Part shown: positions 42,295-51,107 of the stretch, in pieces
How positions within the stretch are numbered: position 1 is the first letter of the stretch
How the letters are laid out: each line of letters begins with the position of its first letter
From: Micrococcaceae bacterium Sec5.1
GTDB taxonomy: Bacteria; Actinomycetota; Actinomycetes; Actinomycetales; Micrococcaceae
NCBI GenBank assembly: GCA_039636795.1
Contig: CP143430.1
Location: forward strand, 62,001 to 126,000
Length of the DNA stretch: 64,000 nt
Direction of reading: 5' to 3'
The notes under the pieces: model-generated
Databases searched by the model: none
What the model was told of the DNA's origin: nothing
Seen by the model: only the letters and a program-made list of their open reading frames with translations
Position numbers and translations under genes: made by a program

Positions 42295-43727
42295 AAGTGA
42301 CAGTGGTAGGTGACCTCCTCCTGGACGTTGACATTAACGGCACCGCCACGCGGCTCAGCCCCGACGCGCCCGTACCCGTGGTGGAGGTCGCCCATGTCCG
42401 GCGTCGGGCAGGCGGCGCGGGTCTCGTGGCTACCCTCCTTGCACGCGACGGTCACGACGTCGCCCTGGTCACCGCGCTATCGGACGACGACGGCGCCAGC
42501 CACCTCAGGCGGACCCTGACCGGCGTCGCCGTACTCGCCGGAGCCCCGCTCGCCCCAACGCCCACCAAGACCCGCGTGCGTATTGGCACCCACCCCATGG
42601 TCCGGTTCGATGAAGGGTGCGCACCTGCTCCTTCCCCATCATGCACCGGGGAGATGCTTGCCGCGATTGCCTCAGCGGAAGCGGTTATCGTCGCCGACTA
42701 CGGCCGCGGAATCACCGCCAACACAGACATCCGCACTGCGCTCGCCTATGCTGCGCAGCGCGTCCCCGTGGTGTGGGATCCGCACCCTGCCGGTTCCGAG
42801 CCTGTGCCGGGTGTCGCCGTCGTGACGCCCAACCTCGCAGAGGCCCGGGCCGCTGCCAAATCCGCAGGGCGGGATCCATCCACGACTGATGCGCGGGACG
42901 CGGGGAAACATTTGCTGGATCGCTGGCGCAGCAATGCCGTCCTGGTCACGACCGGCGAAGACGGTGCGGTTTTGGTGGAAGCTGCGGGGCCGGGCAAGAT
43001 CATCCCCGCTCCGAAAACAGTCGTGGACGATCCTTGTGGTGCCGGGGATCGCTTGGCCGGGAGCCTTGCCGTGTATTTGGGTCTGGGACTCGCGCTGCCT
43101 GCTGCTGCGGCCAGGGCTGTTGAGGATGCCTCTGCATTCCTCGCCAAGGGTGGCGCCTCCTCCCTGGCCATGGATACGAGCAACGCTGCAACCGGAGGCG
43201 ACGGGCCAGCCAGCCAGCCTGTAAGCGCAAAGGCGAGTCCCGTCGTCGAGCTTTTTGGCCGCTTTCCGGGCCTGGAACCCGGAATTCAACTCGCGCGGAC
43301 AGTCCGCGCGAAGGGCGGGACCGTCGTGGCGACCGGCGGCTGCTTCGACCTCCTCCATGCCGGTCACGCCAGGACGTTGGCCGCAGCCCGCAGTATGGGC
43401 GATTGCCTCATCGTTTGCCTGAATTCCGATGATTCTGTGCGGCGTCTCAAGGGCATGCACCGGCCGATCGTCAGCATGGAGGACCGGGCAGAGCTCTTGC
43501 TCGCGTTGTCCTGCGTTGATGCCGTGGTGGTTTTCGATGAGGACACCCCCGAAGCCTGCCTGGACCAGCTAAGGCCGGATATTTGGGTCAAAGGCGGAGA
43601 TTACGAACCCGATGAATTGCCGGAAGCCAGCCTCGTGGCTGCGTGGGGAGGGCGTTGCGTTACGGTGCCCTTCCATCCGGCCCGCTCCACCAGCGGCCTG
43701 GCTGAAGCACTGGCCAAAGTCAGCTGA
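42291..43727 (+). CDS. hldE: Bifunctional heptose kinase/adenylyltransferase HldE, copy 1
   Basis: Residues about 1-300 form a PfkB-type kinase for heptose 7-phosphate (RLSPDAPVPVVEV; catalytic DDPCGAGDRLAGSL). Residues about 335-478 form a nucleotidyltransferase that adds AMP (GGCFDLLHAGH, with the His-x-Gly-His motif; WVKGGDYEPDELPEA). Both active sites look intact, and 478 residues is the normal bifunctional length. The ATG at 42291 overlaps the gmhA stop by 4 bases. It differs clearly from the second hldE at 45725. Confidence 0.92.
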   Translation: MKVTVVGDLLLDVDINGTATRLSPDAPVPVVEVAHVRRRAGGAGLVATLLARDGHDVALVTALSDDDGASHLRRTLTGVAVLAGAPLAPTPTKTRVRIGTHPMVRFDEGCAPAPSPSCTGEMLAAIASAEAVIVADYGRGITANTDIRTALAYAAQRVPVVWDPHPAGSEPVPGVAVVTPNLAEARAAAKSAGRDPSTTDARDAGKHLLDRWRSNAVLVTTGEDGAVLVEAAGPGKIIPAPKTVVDDPCGAGDRLAGSLAVYLGLGLALPAAAARAVEDASAFLAKGGASSLAMDTSNAATGGDGPASQPVSAKASPVVELFGRFPGLEPGIQLARTVRAKGGTVVATGGCFDLLHAGHARTLAAARSMGDCLIVCLNSDDSVRRLKGMHRPIVSMEDRAELLLALSCVDAVVVFDEDTPEACLDQLRPDIWVKGGDYEPDELPEASLVAAWGGRCVTVPFHPARSTSGLAEALAKVS

Positions 43728-43768
43728 CCGTACCTGCCAACAAAGAATCGACCACCGAAAGGAACCGT

Positions 43769-44464
43769 ATGAACACGCAAATTTCCGGCCGCGTCATCGT
43801 CACCGGAGGCGGCTCCGGCCTCGGCGCTGCAATCGTCGATGCCATCCGCGACGCCGGAGGCACTCCCTTCGTCTTCGACCGTAATATCAGCAACGTCTCC
43901 GGCGCGAAAGCCCTTGAAGTGGACGTTTCCAACCGTGAATCAGTGGAAGCGGCTGTAAAGGAGGCAGCCGAAAGCCTCGGCGGCCTGGACGGAGTCGTGA
44001 CCGCCGCGGGCATCGACCGCTGCGGCAAACTGGCCGACGTTCCCGCAGCCGAGTGGGAAAAGGTGATTGGAGTGAATCTTCTGGGCACGGTTTCCGTTGT
44101 CCGTGCGGCATTGCCCTACTTGAAGGAATCCCGGGGCCGGGCCATCACCATCGCCTCCACCCTCGGCTTACGGGCTCTGCCGGACGCGACGGCGTACTGC
44201 GCCTCCAAGTTCGGCGTCATAGGATTCAGCCGGGCATTGGCCGCTGAAACCGGGGGAGTCATTGGTGTCACCACCATCATCCCGGGAGGCATGAAGACAC
44301 ACTTCTTTGATGACCGCGACGAACAATACAAGCCGCAGGACGACTCCAAGCTCAACGATCCCGCGAATGTAGCGCAAGCCGTTGTGTTCGCGTTGTCGCA
44401 GCCGTTCGGCAGCGAGGTCCGCGAGCTTCTTATTTGCCCCGCAGAAGAAGGCTCGTGGCCATAA
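43769..44464 (+). CDS. Short-chain dehydrogenase/reductase
   Basis: A 231-residue classical SDR. The cofactor motif is TGGGSGLGAAI, followed by AAGIDRCG, the catalytic Ser in TIASTLG and the Tyr-x-x-x-Lys pair in AYCASKFGV. It follows hldE by 41 bases, so it may modify a heptose (for example at the sugar-nucleotide level) or act elsewhere; no substrate can be inferred. Its last 35 bases overlap the convergent GT9 gene. The ATG at 43769 follows AAAGGAAC. Confidence 0.87.
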   Translation: MNTQISGRVIVTGGGSGLGAAIVDAIRDAGGTPFVFDRNISNVSGAKALEVDVSNRESVEAAVKEAAESLGGLDGVVTAAGIDRCGKLADVPAAEWEKVIGVNLLGTVSVVRAALPYLKESRGRAITIASTLGLRALPDATAYCASKFGVIGFSRALAAETGGVIGVTTIIPGGMKTHFFDDRDEQYKPQDDSKLNDPANVAQAVVFALSQPFGSEVRELLICPAEEGSWP

Positions 44465-45611
44465 GGTCATGCACGTCCTGAACAACGTCGGCCACGGCGA
44501 TGCCCCTGATCAGGGTGTCGTCGTGGCCGCAGTGCTGCGCGGACCAGCCCACCTGGGTCACGTCCGCCCCACACACCGGGCACTCGGTCACCCACGACAT
44601 ATGGATACGGTGCAGGCTCCGGCCTCGGGGCCCTGCGTTGAAGACGTTGCCTACCCAGAAGATCCCGACGGTCGGTGTTCCAAGGGCTTGCGCCAAATGC
44701 CGGGGACCACTGTCGCTGGCAAGCATTACGGTGGCGGCGTCCAAGAGCGCCGCGAGTTCGCCGATTTCCAGTTCGCCGGCAACTGAGCGCACTGCGTCTT
44801 TGTCCACGGCTGTCAGTCGGCTGGCCGCGAGTTCTGCCACTTCCTGGGCAAGCGCCTTTTCGGAGCGGTCGCCCACTACCAACACCTGCGCACCTTCCTG
44901 GGCGATGGTCGCCGCAGCTTCAGCAAAGAACGACGCCGGCCATCGCCGCCGCGGATCGGTGGCACCTGGGTGGACCACCAGGAGGGGACCCCGTTGGGGA
45001 TTAAGCAGACTTTGGACGCTTTGTTGGTATTCGGGCAGGGGCCGTAAGGGTGGAGAAATGATGGTTGGGACGCCCGCCAGGCCTGCTACCTCAAGCCATC
45101 GGTCAGGCTCGTTTTGGTAGTAGATGTATTCGAGATTCCGCTCCAGGGGCTCTGCGTCCTTGGTTCGGGTGCCCACGGTGTGTCGCGCCCCCAGACGGAG
45201 CAGGAAAGGGTTGGAGTACCGGCCGCCGCCATGCATTTGCAGCGCGAGGTCGAACTTGCGGGCGCGCATGGCCGAGAAGAATTCCTCCTGGGCAAGTCTG
45301 TCTTCGGTGTCGTCGTTTTGATCGCCGTCATTTGGGCCGCCGTCTTTGCGGTCGCGGTCGCGGACGCCTTTGGCGAACGGGAGGATTTCGACGTCGTCAA
45401 TGGGCCCATCTGTCCCGGCCGCCAACGCTGCGTGGATCGGCGTGCCCAGGAGCGTGATCGCGGCTTCAGGATAGGCCGCTTTCAGGGCATAGAGCGCAGG
45501 GTATGCGTAGATCACATCGCCCAGGCCGCCACCCCTGAGGACAGCGATCCGTTCCACGCCCGGGAACTTCTCCAGCACCGGGCCAACGCCTGAATTCGGT
45601 TGAACGACCAT
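44430..45611 (-). CDS. Glycosyltransferase family 9 (ADP-heptosyltransferase-like), third copy
   Basis: A 393-residue GT9 enzyme with IAVLRGGGLGDVIYAYPALY at the N-terminus, LLVVHPGATDPRRRWP in the middle and LASDSGPRHLAQALGTPTVGI at the donor site. A charged insertion rich in Asp, Lys and Asn (about residues 84-107) is unusual. A Cys-rich tail (ECPVCGADVTQVGWSAQHC) could bind zinc. Divergent from the second hldE and convergent with the SDR gene. Confidence 0.88.
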   Translation of the reverse strand: MVVQPNSGVGPVLEKFPGVERIAVLRGGGLGDVIYAYPALYALKAAYPEAAITLLGTPIHAALAAGTDGPIDDVEILPFAKGVRDRDRKDGGPNDGDQNDDTEDRLAQEEFFSAMRARKFDLALQMHGGGRYSNPFLLRLGARHTVGTRTKDAEPLERNLEYIYYQNEPDRWLEVAGLAGVPTIISPPLRPLPEYQQSVQSLLNPQRGPLLVVHPGATDPRRRWPASFFAEAAATIAQEGAQVLVVGDRSEKALAQEVAELAASRLTAVDKDAVRSVAGELEIGELAALLDAATVMLASDSGPRHLAQALGTPTVGIFWVGNVFNAGPRGRSLHRIHMSWVTECPVCGADVTQVGWSAQHCGHDDTLIRGIAVADVVQDVHDLMATSLLLRGK

Positions 45612-45674
45612 CTGGACTTCCCTTCGTCAAAGGTGGTGGAAAACTACCGAACCCGGCGTGTGAACCGCGGGCTG

Positions 45675-45725
45675 TTGGGTACCTGAGGGGAGCAGGACAT
45701 GCCGCCTCTACCGGAAGGTACCCAA
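45675..45725 (+). promoter_or_regulatory. Inverted repeat that would mask the start of hldE copy 2
   Basis: TTGGGTACC (45675-45683) is complementary to GGTACCCAA (45717-45725), whose right end covers part of the SD sequence and the first base of the start codon. Folding would hide the ribosome-binding site; it may alternatively be a DNA operator. Confidence 0.4.
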
Positions 45726-47302
45726 TGGCACGCCTATCCAATCAAGAAGGTTTGGCCGAATGGCTGCCCCGCCGCTTGGCCGAGGAACGCCCGGTTGTGA
45801 CAGTCGTCGGCGACGCCATCCTGGACGGTTGGTGGGATGGGCTGATTGAGCGCTTTTGCCGCGAAGCTCCCGCCCCAGTGGTCCAGGTCAAGCGCCGCGA
45901 CTTCGCCCCCGGGGGAGCCGCCAATACTGCCATGAACCTGGCGGCCCTTGGCGCGGGCGTCAGGTTTGTCTCCCTGGTCGGCCAGGATACTGCGGGTCAG
46001 GAGCTCCTTGGGAGACTCGCGGCTGCCGGCATCGACATATCAGGCGTGGTGCAGCATCCCGGCATGATCACCACCACCAAGTTCCGAATAAGCAGCGCCG
46101 GCCAGGTGATGCTTCGCCTGGATGACGCCGCCACTGACGTTCCCCCGGAGGGCCTCCAGGAGTTGGCGGCCGCCATTCCGGGAGCACTGGCGGGTTCCAA
46201 CGCCGTGGTGCTCTGTGACTATGGGGCCGGTGCCTTGGTGGGGCCGGTGCGTAAAGCTTTGCTGGATGCGCTCGGACCCGTACGTAATCCCCAGACTGCT
46301 TCTCACCCTGGCTCCAGGCACATGCAGGGCACCCTGCTAGTGGTCGATGCCCACCATCCTGCCCGGTGGGCCGATCTCAAGCCGGATCTCGCCACCCCGA
46401 ACGCGCAGGAAGCTGCCGGGCTGCTCGGAACAGAACTTCCCGGTGGCGCTGCACGCTGCCCCTTCGTGGAGGCCCACGCGGACCAGCTCCTTCGCGCCTC
46501 AGGTGCGGGCGCCGTCGTCGTGACTTTGGACCGTGACGGGACACTGACGCTGCGTTCCAGCGATCCGGACGCAGGCGGTGACGAAAAGAACGGATCCCTC
46601 GCCAACCACCGGACCTGGGCCAGGCCGGAAGCCGAGAAGCAGGCTTCCGGTGCCGGGGATACATTTGTAGCCGCGTTGACCTTGGCGCGCGCGGCCGGGC
46701 TGCCCCTGACTACGAGTGTTGACCTTGCCCAGGCCGCGGCTGATGTGGTGGTCCACCGGCCCGGCACGTCCATCTGCACCACCGAGGAACTTGCCCGACA
46801 CCTCGGCGGGTTCGCCGATACTGCGTTGACTGCTGATGAATTGGCCAGGCAGGTGGACGCGCACCGCAGGGAGGGCCGGAGGATCGTGCTGACCAATGGG
46901 TGCTTCGACGTCCTGCATCGCGGCCACACCCGCTACCTGAACCAGGCCAAGCAACTGGGCGATGTCCTGGTGGTGGCACTTAACAGCGATTCCTCGGTGC
47001 GGCAGCTCAAGGGGCAGGACCGGCCCGTGAATCCCGAGGCGGACCGTGCCGCCGTGATCGCCGCGCTCAGTTGCGTGGACCACGTCACGGTGTTCGATAC
47101 CCCAACACCCATCCCGCTCATCGAGATGCTGCAGCCCGATGTGTACGCCAAAGGTGGCGACTACACGCCGGAAATGCTGGCCGAGACCGCGGCTGTGGAG
47201 CGCTATGGCGGCACGGTGACGATTTTGGATTATGTCCCGGAACACTCCACGACGGCGGTACTGGAGCGTATTCGCTCCACAGGAGAGAACCCGCATGCCT
47301 GA
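45725..47302 (+). CDS. hldE: Bifunctional heptose kinase/adenylyltransferase HldE, copy 2
   Basis: A 525-residue HldE-type protein. The PfkB kinase domain (about residues 20-350) has APGGAANTAMNLAALGAGVR and the catalytic ASGAGDTFVAALTLA; the nucleotidyltransferase domain (about residues 385-525) has LTNGCFDVLHRGH and AKGGDYTPEMLAE. Both sites look intact. An insertion around residue 180-200 and its greater length distinguish it from copy 1, so it may serve another isomer or another glycan. The ATG at 45725 has GAAGG 6-7 bases upstream, inside an inverted repeat. Confidence 0.9.
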   Translation: MARLSNQEGLAEWLPRRLAEERPVVTVVGDAILDGWWDGLIERFCREAPAPVVQVKRRDFAPGGAANTAMNLAALGAGVRFVSLVGQDTAGQELLGRLAAAGIDISGVVQHPGMITTTKFRISSAGQVMLRLDDAATDVPPEGLQELAAAIPGALAGSNAVVLCDYGAGALVGPVRKALLDALGPVRNPQTASHPGSRHMQGTLLVVDAHHPARWADLKPDLATPNAQEAAGLLGTELPGGAARCPFVEAHADQLLRASGAGAVVVTLDRDGTLTLRSSDPDAGGDEKNGSLANHRTWARPEAEKQASGAGDTFVAALTLARAAGLPLTTSVDLAQAAADVVVHRPGTSICTTEELARHLGGFADTALTADELARQVDAHRREGRRIVLTNGCFDVLHRGHTRYLNQAKQLGDVLVVALNSDSSVRQLKGQDRPVNPEADRAAVIAALSCVDHVTVFDTPTPIPLIEMLQPDVYAKGGDYTPEMLAETAAVERYGGTVTILDYVPEHSTTAVLERIRSTGENPHA

Positions 47303-47334
47303 ATGGCCTTGCAGGAACGCGAAGGGAGAGTTTC

Positions 47335-48369
47335 ATGCGCATAGTCATCACGGGAGCCAGCGGTAACGCAGGTACGGCGTTGCTGAAGCGGTTGCAGGCT
47401 GCGCGCTCGGAAGAGGGCGCGGCCCTTGACCTCGTGGGGATAGCCCGGCGCGAACCCGACAAAAACGCGGCCCCTTACAACGCGGTGGAATGGCACAAGC
47501 TGGACGTTGGCGACTATAGGGACCGGGAAGCACTGGAGAAAGCTTTCGCAGGTGCCGACGCCGTGGTGCATTTGGCCTGGCAGATCCAGCCAAATCACGA
47601 TCGCGAACTTCTGCGCCGGACCAACGTGGCAGGAACAGCCCACGTATTGGGCGCGGCCAGGAAGGCCGGCCTGAAGCACGTCGTCTGTGCCTCATCGGTT
47701 GGTGCCTATTCGCCCGCCCCCAAGGATCAACGGACCAAGGAAGGGTGGCCGGCCGGCGGTATCAGGCGATCCCATTACAGCGTGGACAAGGCTGCGCAAG
47801 AGCGGCTTCTGGATGGTTTTGCCAAAGAAAATCCGGATATCGTGGTGGCTCGACTACGCCCGGCACTGATCTTCAGCGCCGAAGCAGGCAGTGAAGTGGG
47901 TCGCTACTTCCTGGGGAGCGTTCTCCCGCGACTCATTCCCCGTAAGCCATGGCTGCCCATTCTCCCCATTCCCAACGAGCTGATTTTTCAGGCCGTTCAC
48001 GCCGACGACGTCGGCGATGCGTACTGGCGCGTGCTGGAACGTCGCGCAGAAGGAGTGTTCAACATCGCCGCAGAGCCCGTGCTGGACCCCAACGCCCTCG
48101 CCTGGATCCTCAACGCCCGGCGGCAGTTGCCGTTACCGCTCCCGGTGCTGCGCGCCGTCGTCGAGGTCAGTTGGCGCTTGCGCTTGCAGGTAACCGACGG
48201 CGGCTGGGTGGACATGGCGGCCGGCGCACCCATTATGGACACAAGCCGCGCCCACAGCCTCCTGGGCTGGATGCCGCATCGCTCATCGCTGGAGGCGCTG
48301 ACCGAAGTGCTGGATGGCCTCACTGCCGGCAAGGGGCGGAAAGCCTCGCCACCGTTGACGCCACGCTAG
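47335..48369 (+). CDS. NAD-dependent epimerase/dehydratase
   Basis: A 344-residue extended SDR. The cofactor motif is ITGASGNAGTALL, followed by VVHLAWQIQPNHD and the Ser and Tyr-x-x-x-Lys residues in CASSVGAYSP and HYSVDKAAQE. It follows hldE copy 2 by 32 bases. It could be an ADP-heptose epimerase substitute or another sugar-nucleotide enzyme, but the sequence is a general NAD-dependent epimerase and lacks specific HldD features I could recognise. The ATG at 47335 has GAAGGGAG upstream. Confidence 0.82.
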   Translation: MRIVITGASGNAGTALLKRLQAARSEEGAALDLVGIARREPDKNAAPYNAVEWHKLDVGDYRDREALEKAFAGADAVVHLAWQIQPNHDRELLRRTNVAGTAHVLGAARKAGLKHVVCASSVGAYSPAPKDQRTKEGWPAGGIRRSHYSVDKAAQERLLDGFAKENPDIVVARLRPALIFSAEAGSEVGRYFLGSVLPRLIPRKPWLPILPIPNELIFQAVHADDVGDAYWRVLERRAEGVFNIAAEPVLDPNALAWILNARRQLPLPLPVLRAVVEVSWRLRLQVTDGGWVDMAAGAPIMDTSRAHSLLGWMPHRSSLEALTEVLDGLTAGKGRKASPPLTPR

Positions 48370-48387
48370 TTTTTGGTGTGTATGGAC

Positions 48388-49470
48388 CTAAGCCGCAGGG
48401 GATACCACCGTGATGATGCGGCGCAAACTCATGGCCACTGACGCCGCAGCGTTCACTGACGCCTGGCCAGCTGCAGCTTCTGTGACCGCATCCCCGAGTT
48501 CCGAGATGCTGTCCTTCGCCTCCGCTAAATGGCTTTTCAATTCCTCGTCATCCTCGCCCCGCCACTGATCAATCACCCGGGACACGGCCTCCAGCGCCTC
48601 GGACAGGTTGGCCAGGACGCTGTCCGGGATGACTGTCCCCGCATCCTCTTCCCAGATCACGCTGGCCAGGACATCCGTGATGTCCTGGACGTGGAAGGTC
48701 AGCCGTTCCACTATCCGCAATCCAGCCAGATCGCTCGGTAGGCGGCCAGCACGACGCCGGCTCCTGGGGTTCGCTTTTGCGCTCAGTTCCGCTTCATGAA
48801 CGGCAGTCCGCACGGCAGCGGCGGTTGCTGACAGCTCGCCGCTGCGGCTGGCCCAGGCTTCATGGTTGGGCGGCCAGGACTCCTCCATCGCGCGTGCCAT
48901 GTCCTTCAACTGTTGGGACAAAGCGCGTTGGTGACCGGCCAGGGCGGGGTCGATTCCTTCGAGGTGCAACGGCGGAAACACCAGCCAGTTCACAGCGAAG
49001 CCAACGGCAACGCCCATGGCCATCTGCAGGACGTAGGCAAACGAGAAGCCCTCCGCGTTGGAATCCCCAAGGACAAGGACGAACAAGGCCGCCATGGGGA
49101 CCCATTCGGAGGCGGTGCCCAGCCGGGGGAGGCCGCCGATGATCACGCCCAACCCCACCACCAGGGCGACGGCCAACGCCGTCGGCGCTGCCACGGTGGT
49201 CACGGCGAAAGCCATGCCAATCCCCAACGCAAGGCCCATGAGGCTCTGCAAGCCGTGCCTTGCGGAGTCCGCCACCGTGGGATGCATGCTGACGAGCGCG
49301 CCGAGTGGTGCGTAGTAAGGGTAGGACGCGGCAGGGCCCGGCATGAAGGGCGCGAGATACCAGGCCAATCCCGCTGCCGCGGCAGTTTTGGCTGCAAACA
49401 GGAGTCGGTGACGGGTGACAGTTTTTCGAAGCGCGGAAATCAGCCGCCGCCTGGAGGGCTTGTGGCTCAT
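48388..49470 (-). CDS. FUSC/aromatic acid exporter family membrane protein
   Basis: A 360-residue inner-membrane protein. About six hydrophobic segments occupy residues 25-160 (YYAPLGALVSMHPTVADSAR, GLQSLMGLALGIGMAF), as in FUSC-like and aromatic-acid exporter proteins. The C-terminal 200 residues form a soluble helical domain. It may export small acidic or aromatic compounds, but the substrate is unknown. The ATG at 49470 (MSHKPSRRRL) was chosen because the longer frame to 49647 lacks similarity and enters the neighbouring promoter. Confidence 0.8.
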   Translation of the reverse strand: MSHKPSRRRLISALRKTVTRHRLLFAAKTAAAAGLAWYLAPFMPGPAASYPYYAPLGALVSMHPTVADSARHGLQSLMGLALGIGMAFAVTTVAAPTALAVALVVGLGVIIGGLPRLGTASEWVPMAALFVLVLGDSNAEGFSFAYVLQMAMGVAVGFAVNWLVFPPLHLEGIDPALAGHQRALSQQLKDMARAMEESWPPNHEAWASRSGELSATAAAVRTAVHEAELSAKANPRSRRRAGRLPSDLAGLRIVERLTFHVQDITDVLASVIWEEDAGTVIPDSVLANLSEALEAVSRVIDQWRGEDDEELKSHLAEAKDSISELGDAVTEAAAGQASVNAAASVAMSLRRIITVVSPAA

Positions 49471-49566
49471 TGGTCCAACGTAGACGGGTCTTGCTGCGCG
49501 TGTCGAGCTGGGATTTCGTTTCAGAATCTGGCGATTGAATCCCCGGCAAGCGGGTACACACCCATT

Positions 49567-49588
49567 GATAGTAACGATACTTACTATC
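49567..49588. promoter_or_regulatory. Palindrome before the envelope/stress operon
   Basis: GATAGTAA and TTACTATC are perfect inverted arms around CGATAC, 45 bases before the start of the first operon gene. It is a possible operator or promoter element; the binding factor is unknown. Confidence 0.4.
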
Positions 49589-49632
49589 CCGGCTGCTGTC
49601 CGCAGCCTGCCAACTGTGGAAAGAGAGCGACA

Positions 49633-50679
49633 ATGACTGAGAGCCAATCGCCGCAGGACGGAAGCTTCGCGGCGCCACGGACTGGGGTCCCCGCCGGGAC
49701 CGAGCCTTACTCGGGAAGTTACCTGGACTCACCGGTCGAAACCGATACCACCGGCATGGAAACAGATGCCGGCGCGGGAACCACCGGATACGGAAGTACC
49801 ACTGGAGGATCCGGAACCACGTCCGGCACAGGAACCGTCGAATCGGCCAAGCAGGAAGCCGCCGAAGTCGCCGGCACAGCGCGCGATGCTGCTGGCGGTG
49901 TGGTCGAAACAGCCAAGTCCGAAGCCGGAAACGTGGCCCAAGAGGTCAAGATGAACGCCCGGCAATTGCTGACGCAAACCAAGGGCGAGCTGACCGAACA
50001 GGCCGCCACCCAACAACAGAGGATTGCGGAGGGTTTGCGGTCCATTTCCGACGAACTACACACCATGGCCAATTCGACCCAGGACGGCGGAGTCGCCACG
50101 GACCTGGTGCAGCAAGCGGCCCAGCGCTCCTCCTCGGTTGCCCACTGGTTGGAGAACCGGGATCCCGGTTCACTTCTGGACGAGGTAAAGAGCTTTGCCC
50201 GGCGTAAGCCCGGCACGTTCTTGCTGTTGGCTGCCGGTGCTGGCGTCCTCGCCGGACGTTTGGGCCGGGGAATGGCGGACAATTCGCCCATGACGGGAAC
50301 GGCCACCTCGGATACCACCCCGCGTGCCCAGTACTACCCGACCCAAGGTGGCGCTGTGTCGCCTCCGGTCGTTGATCTGCCCGGGCCCCAGACGACCACC
50401 GCTGGATACGGAACGACGGGTGCTGGAACTGGTGCTGGATACGGAACCGGTGCCGGAACAGACGTCGGATATGGCGCGGGTGCTGGAACTGACGCCGGAT
50501 ACGGCGCGGGTGCTGGAACTGACGCCGGATACGGCGCGGGCACCACGGGTGGCCTTGAAGGATCAACCATGCCCTACCCGGAAACCGACGCCGGTGGAGT
50601 TAAGGCGCAAGGAGATCCACTTGTGGGTCCCGACGATCCCAGCGATCCCGATGATCCCGTATATGGAGGTCCCCGATGA
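49633..50679 (+). CDS. Low-complexity stress-type protein with a short hydrophobic segment
   Basis: A 348-residue protein. The N-terminus is Gly/Thr/Ser-rich. A long amphipathic Ala/Glu/Lys/Gln helix (about residues 75-190) recalls LEA or apolipoprotein-like proteins, followed by a hydrophobic GTFLLLAAGAGVLAGRLG segment. The C-terminus has tandem GYGAGAGTDA repeats and ends acidic. It overlaps the holin-X gene by 4 bases in a three-gene operon. Envelope or stress association is inferred from composition only. Confidence 0.75.
   Translation: MTESQSPQDGSFAAPRTGVPAGTEPYSGSYLDSPVETDTTGMETDAGAGTTGYGSTTGGSGTTSGTGTVESAKQEAAEVAGTARDAAGGVVETAKSEAGNVAQEVKMNARQLLTQTKGELTEQAATQQQRIAEGLRSISDELHTMANSTQDGGVATDLVQQAAQRSSSVAHWLENRDPGSLLDEVKSFARRKPGTFLLLAAGAGVLAGRLGRGMADNSPMTGTATSDTTPRAQYYPTQGGAVSPPVVDLPGPQTTTAGYGTTGAGTGAGYGTGAGTDVGYGAGAGTDAGYGAGAGTDAGYGAGTTGGLEGSTMPYPETDAGGVKAQGDPLVGPDDPSDPDDPVYGGPR
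50401..50540 (+). repeat. About four and a half tandem 30-bp units inside the stress-type gene
   Basis: Imperfect 30-bp units encode GYGAGAGTDA-like decapeptides. The units at 50461-50490 and 50491-50520 differ at only two bases, so recent duplication is likely. Confidence 0.8.
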
Positions 50680-51107
50680 GTAGTCCTGCCGACCTTCCTC
50701 CCACCGAAGCCCATATGAAAGCCGAATCCGTACCTCTCGGCGAACTGCTGAGTGACCTGACGCGCGACGTCTCCACCTTGATGCGGCAGGAAGTTGAGCT
50801 GGCCAAGGTAGAGCTCAAGGAATCGGCCACCAAGGCCGGAAAGGGCGCCGGGATGATGGCCGGAGCCGCTTGGGCCGGGCATCTGACCATGCTGTTCCTT
50901 TCCCTGGCGCTTTGGTGGGCCTTGGGTCAGCTCATCGGCCTGGGATGGTCCGCAGTTGTTGTGGCGGTCATTTGGGGCATAGTCGCAGCAGTGCTGGCCT
51001 CGATGGGTCGCAAGGAGTTGAACACCATCAAGGGCATGCCGCGCACCACCGAGACAGTCAAGGAAATACCTCCAACCTTCAAACCGAATACTGAGGAGAC
51101 ACGATGA
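50676..51107 (+). CDS. Holin-X/phage-holin superfamily III-like membrane protein
   Basis: A 143-residue protein with an amphipathic N-terminus (ELLSDLTRDVSTLMRQEVEL), typical of actinobacterial holin-X/DUF1469 proteins, then two membrane segments (about 68-84 and 91-110). Despite the name, such proteins are chromosomal and of unknown function, usually next to DUF3618 genes as here. ATG in a 4-base overlap with the preceding stop, and its stop overlaps the next start by 4. Confidence 0.85.
   Translation: MSSPADLPPTEAHMKAESVPLGELLSDLTRDVSTLMRQEVELAKVELKESATKAGKGAGMMAGAAWAGHLTMLFLSLALWWALGQLIGLGWSAVVVAVIWGIVAAVLASMGRKELNTIKGMPRTTETVKEIPPTFKPNTEETR

Noticed and set aside
50676..51107. Holin gene as evidence of a prophage
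   Set aside because: Holin-X/DUF1469 proteins are chromosomal in actinobacteria, and no phage structural, lysis or integrase gene accompanies it.
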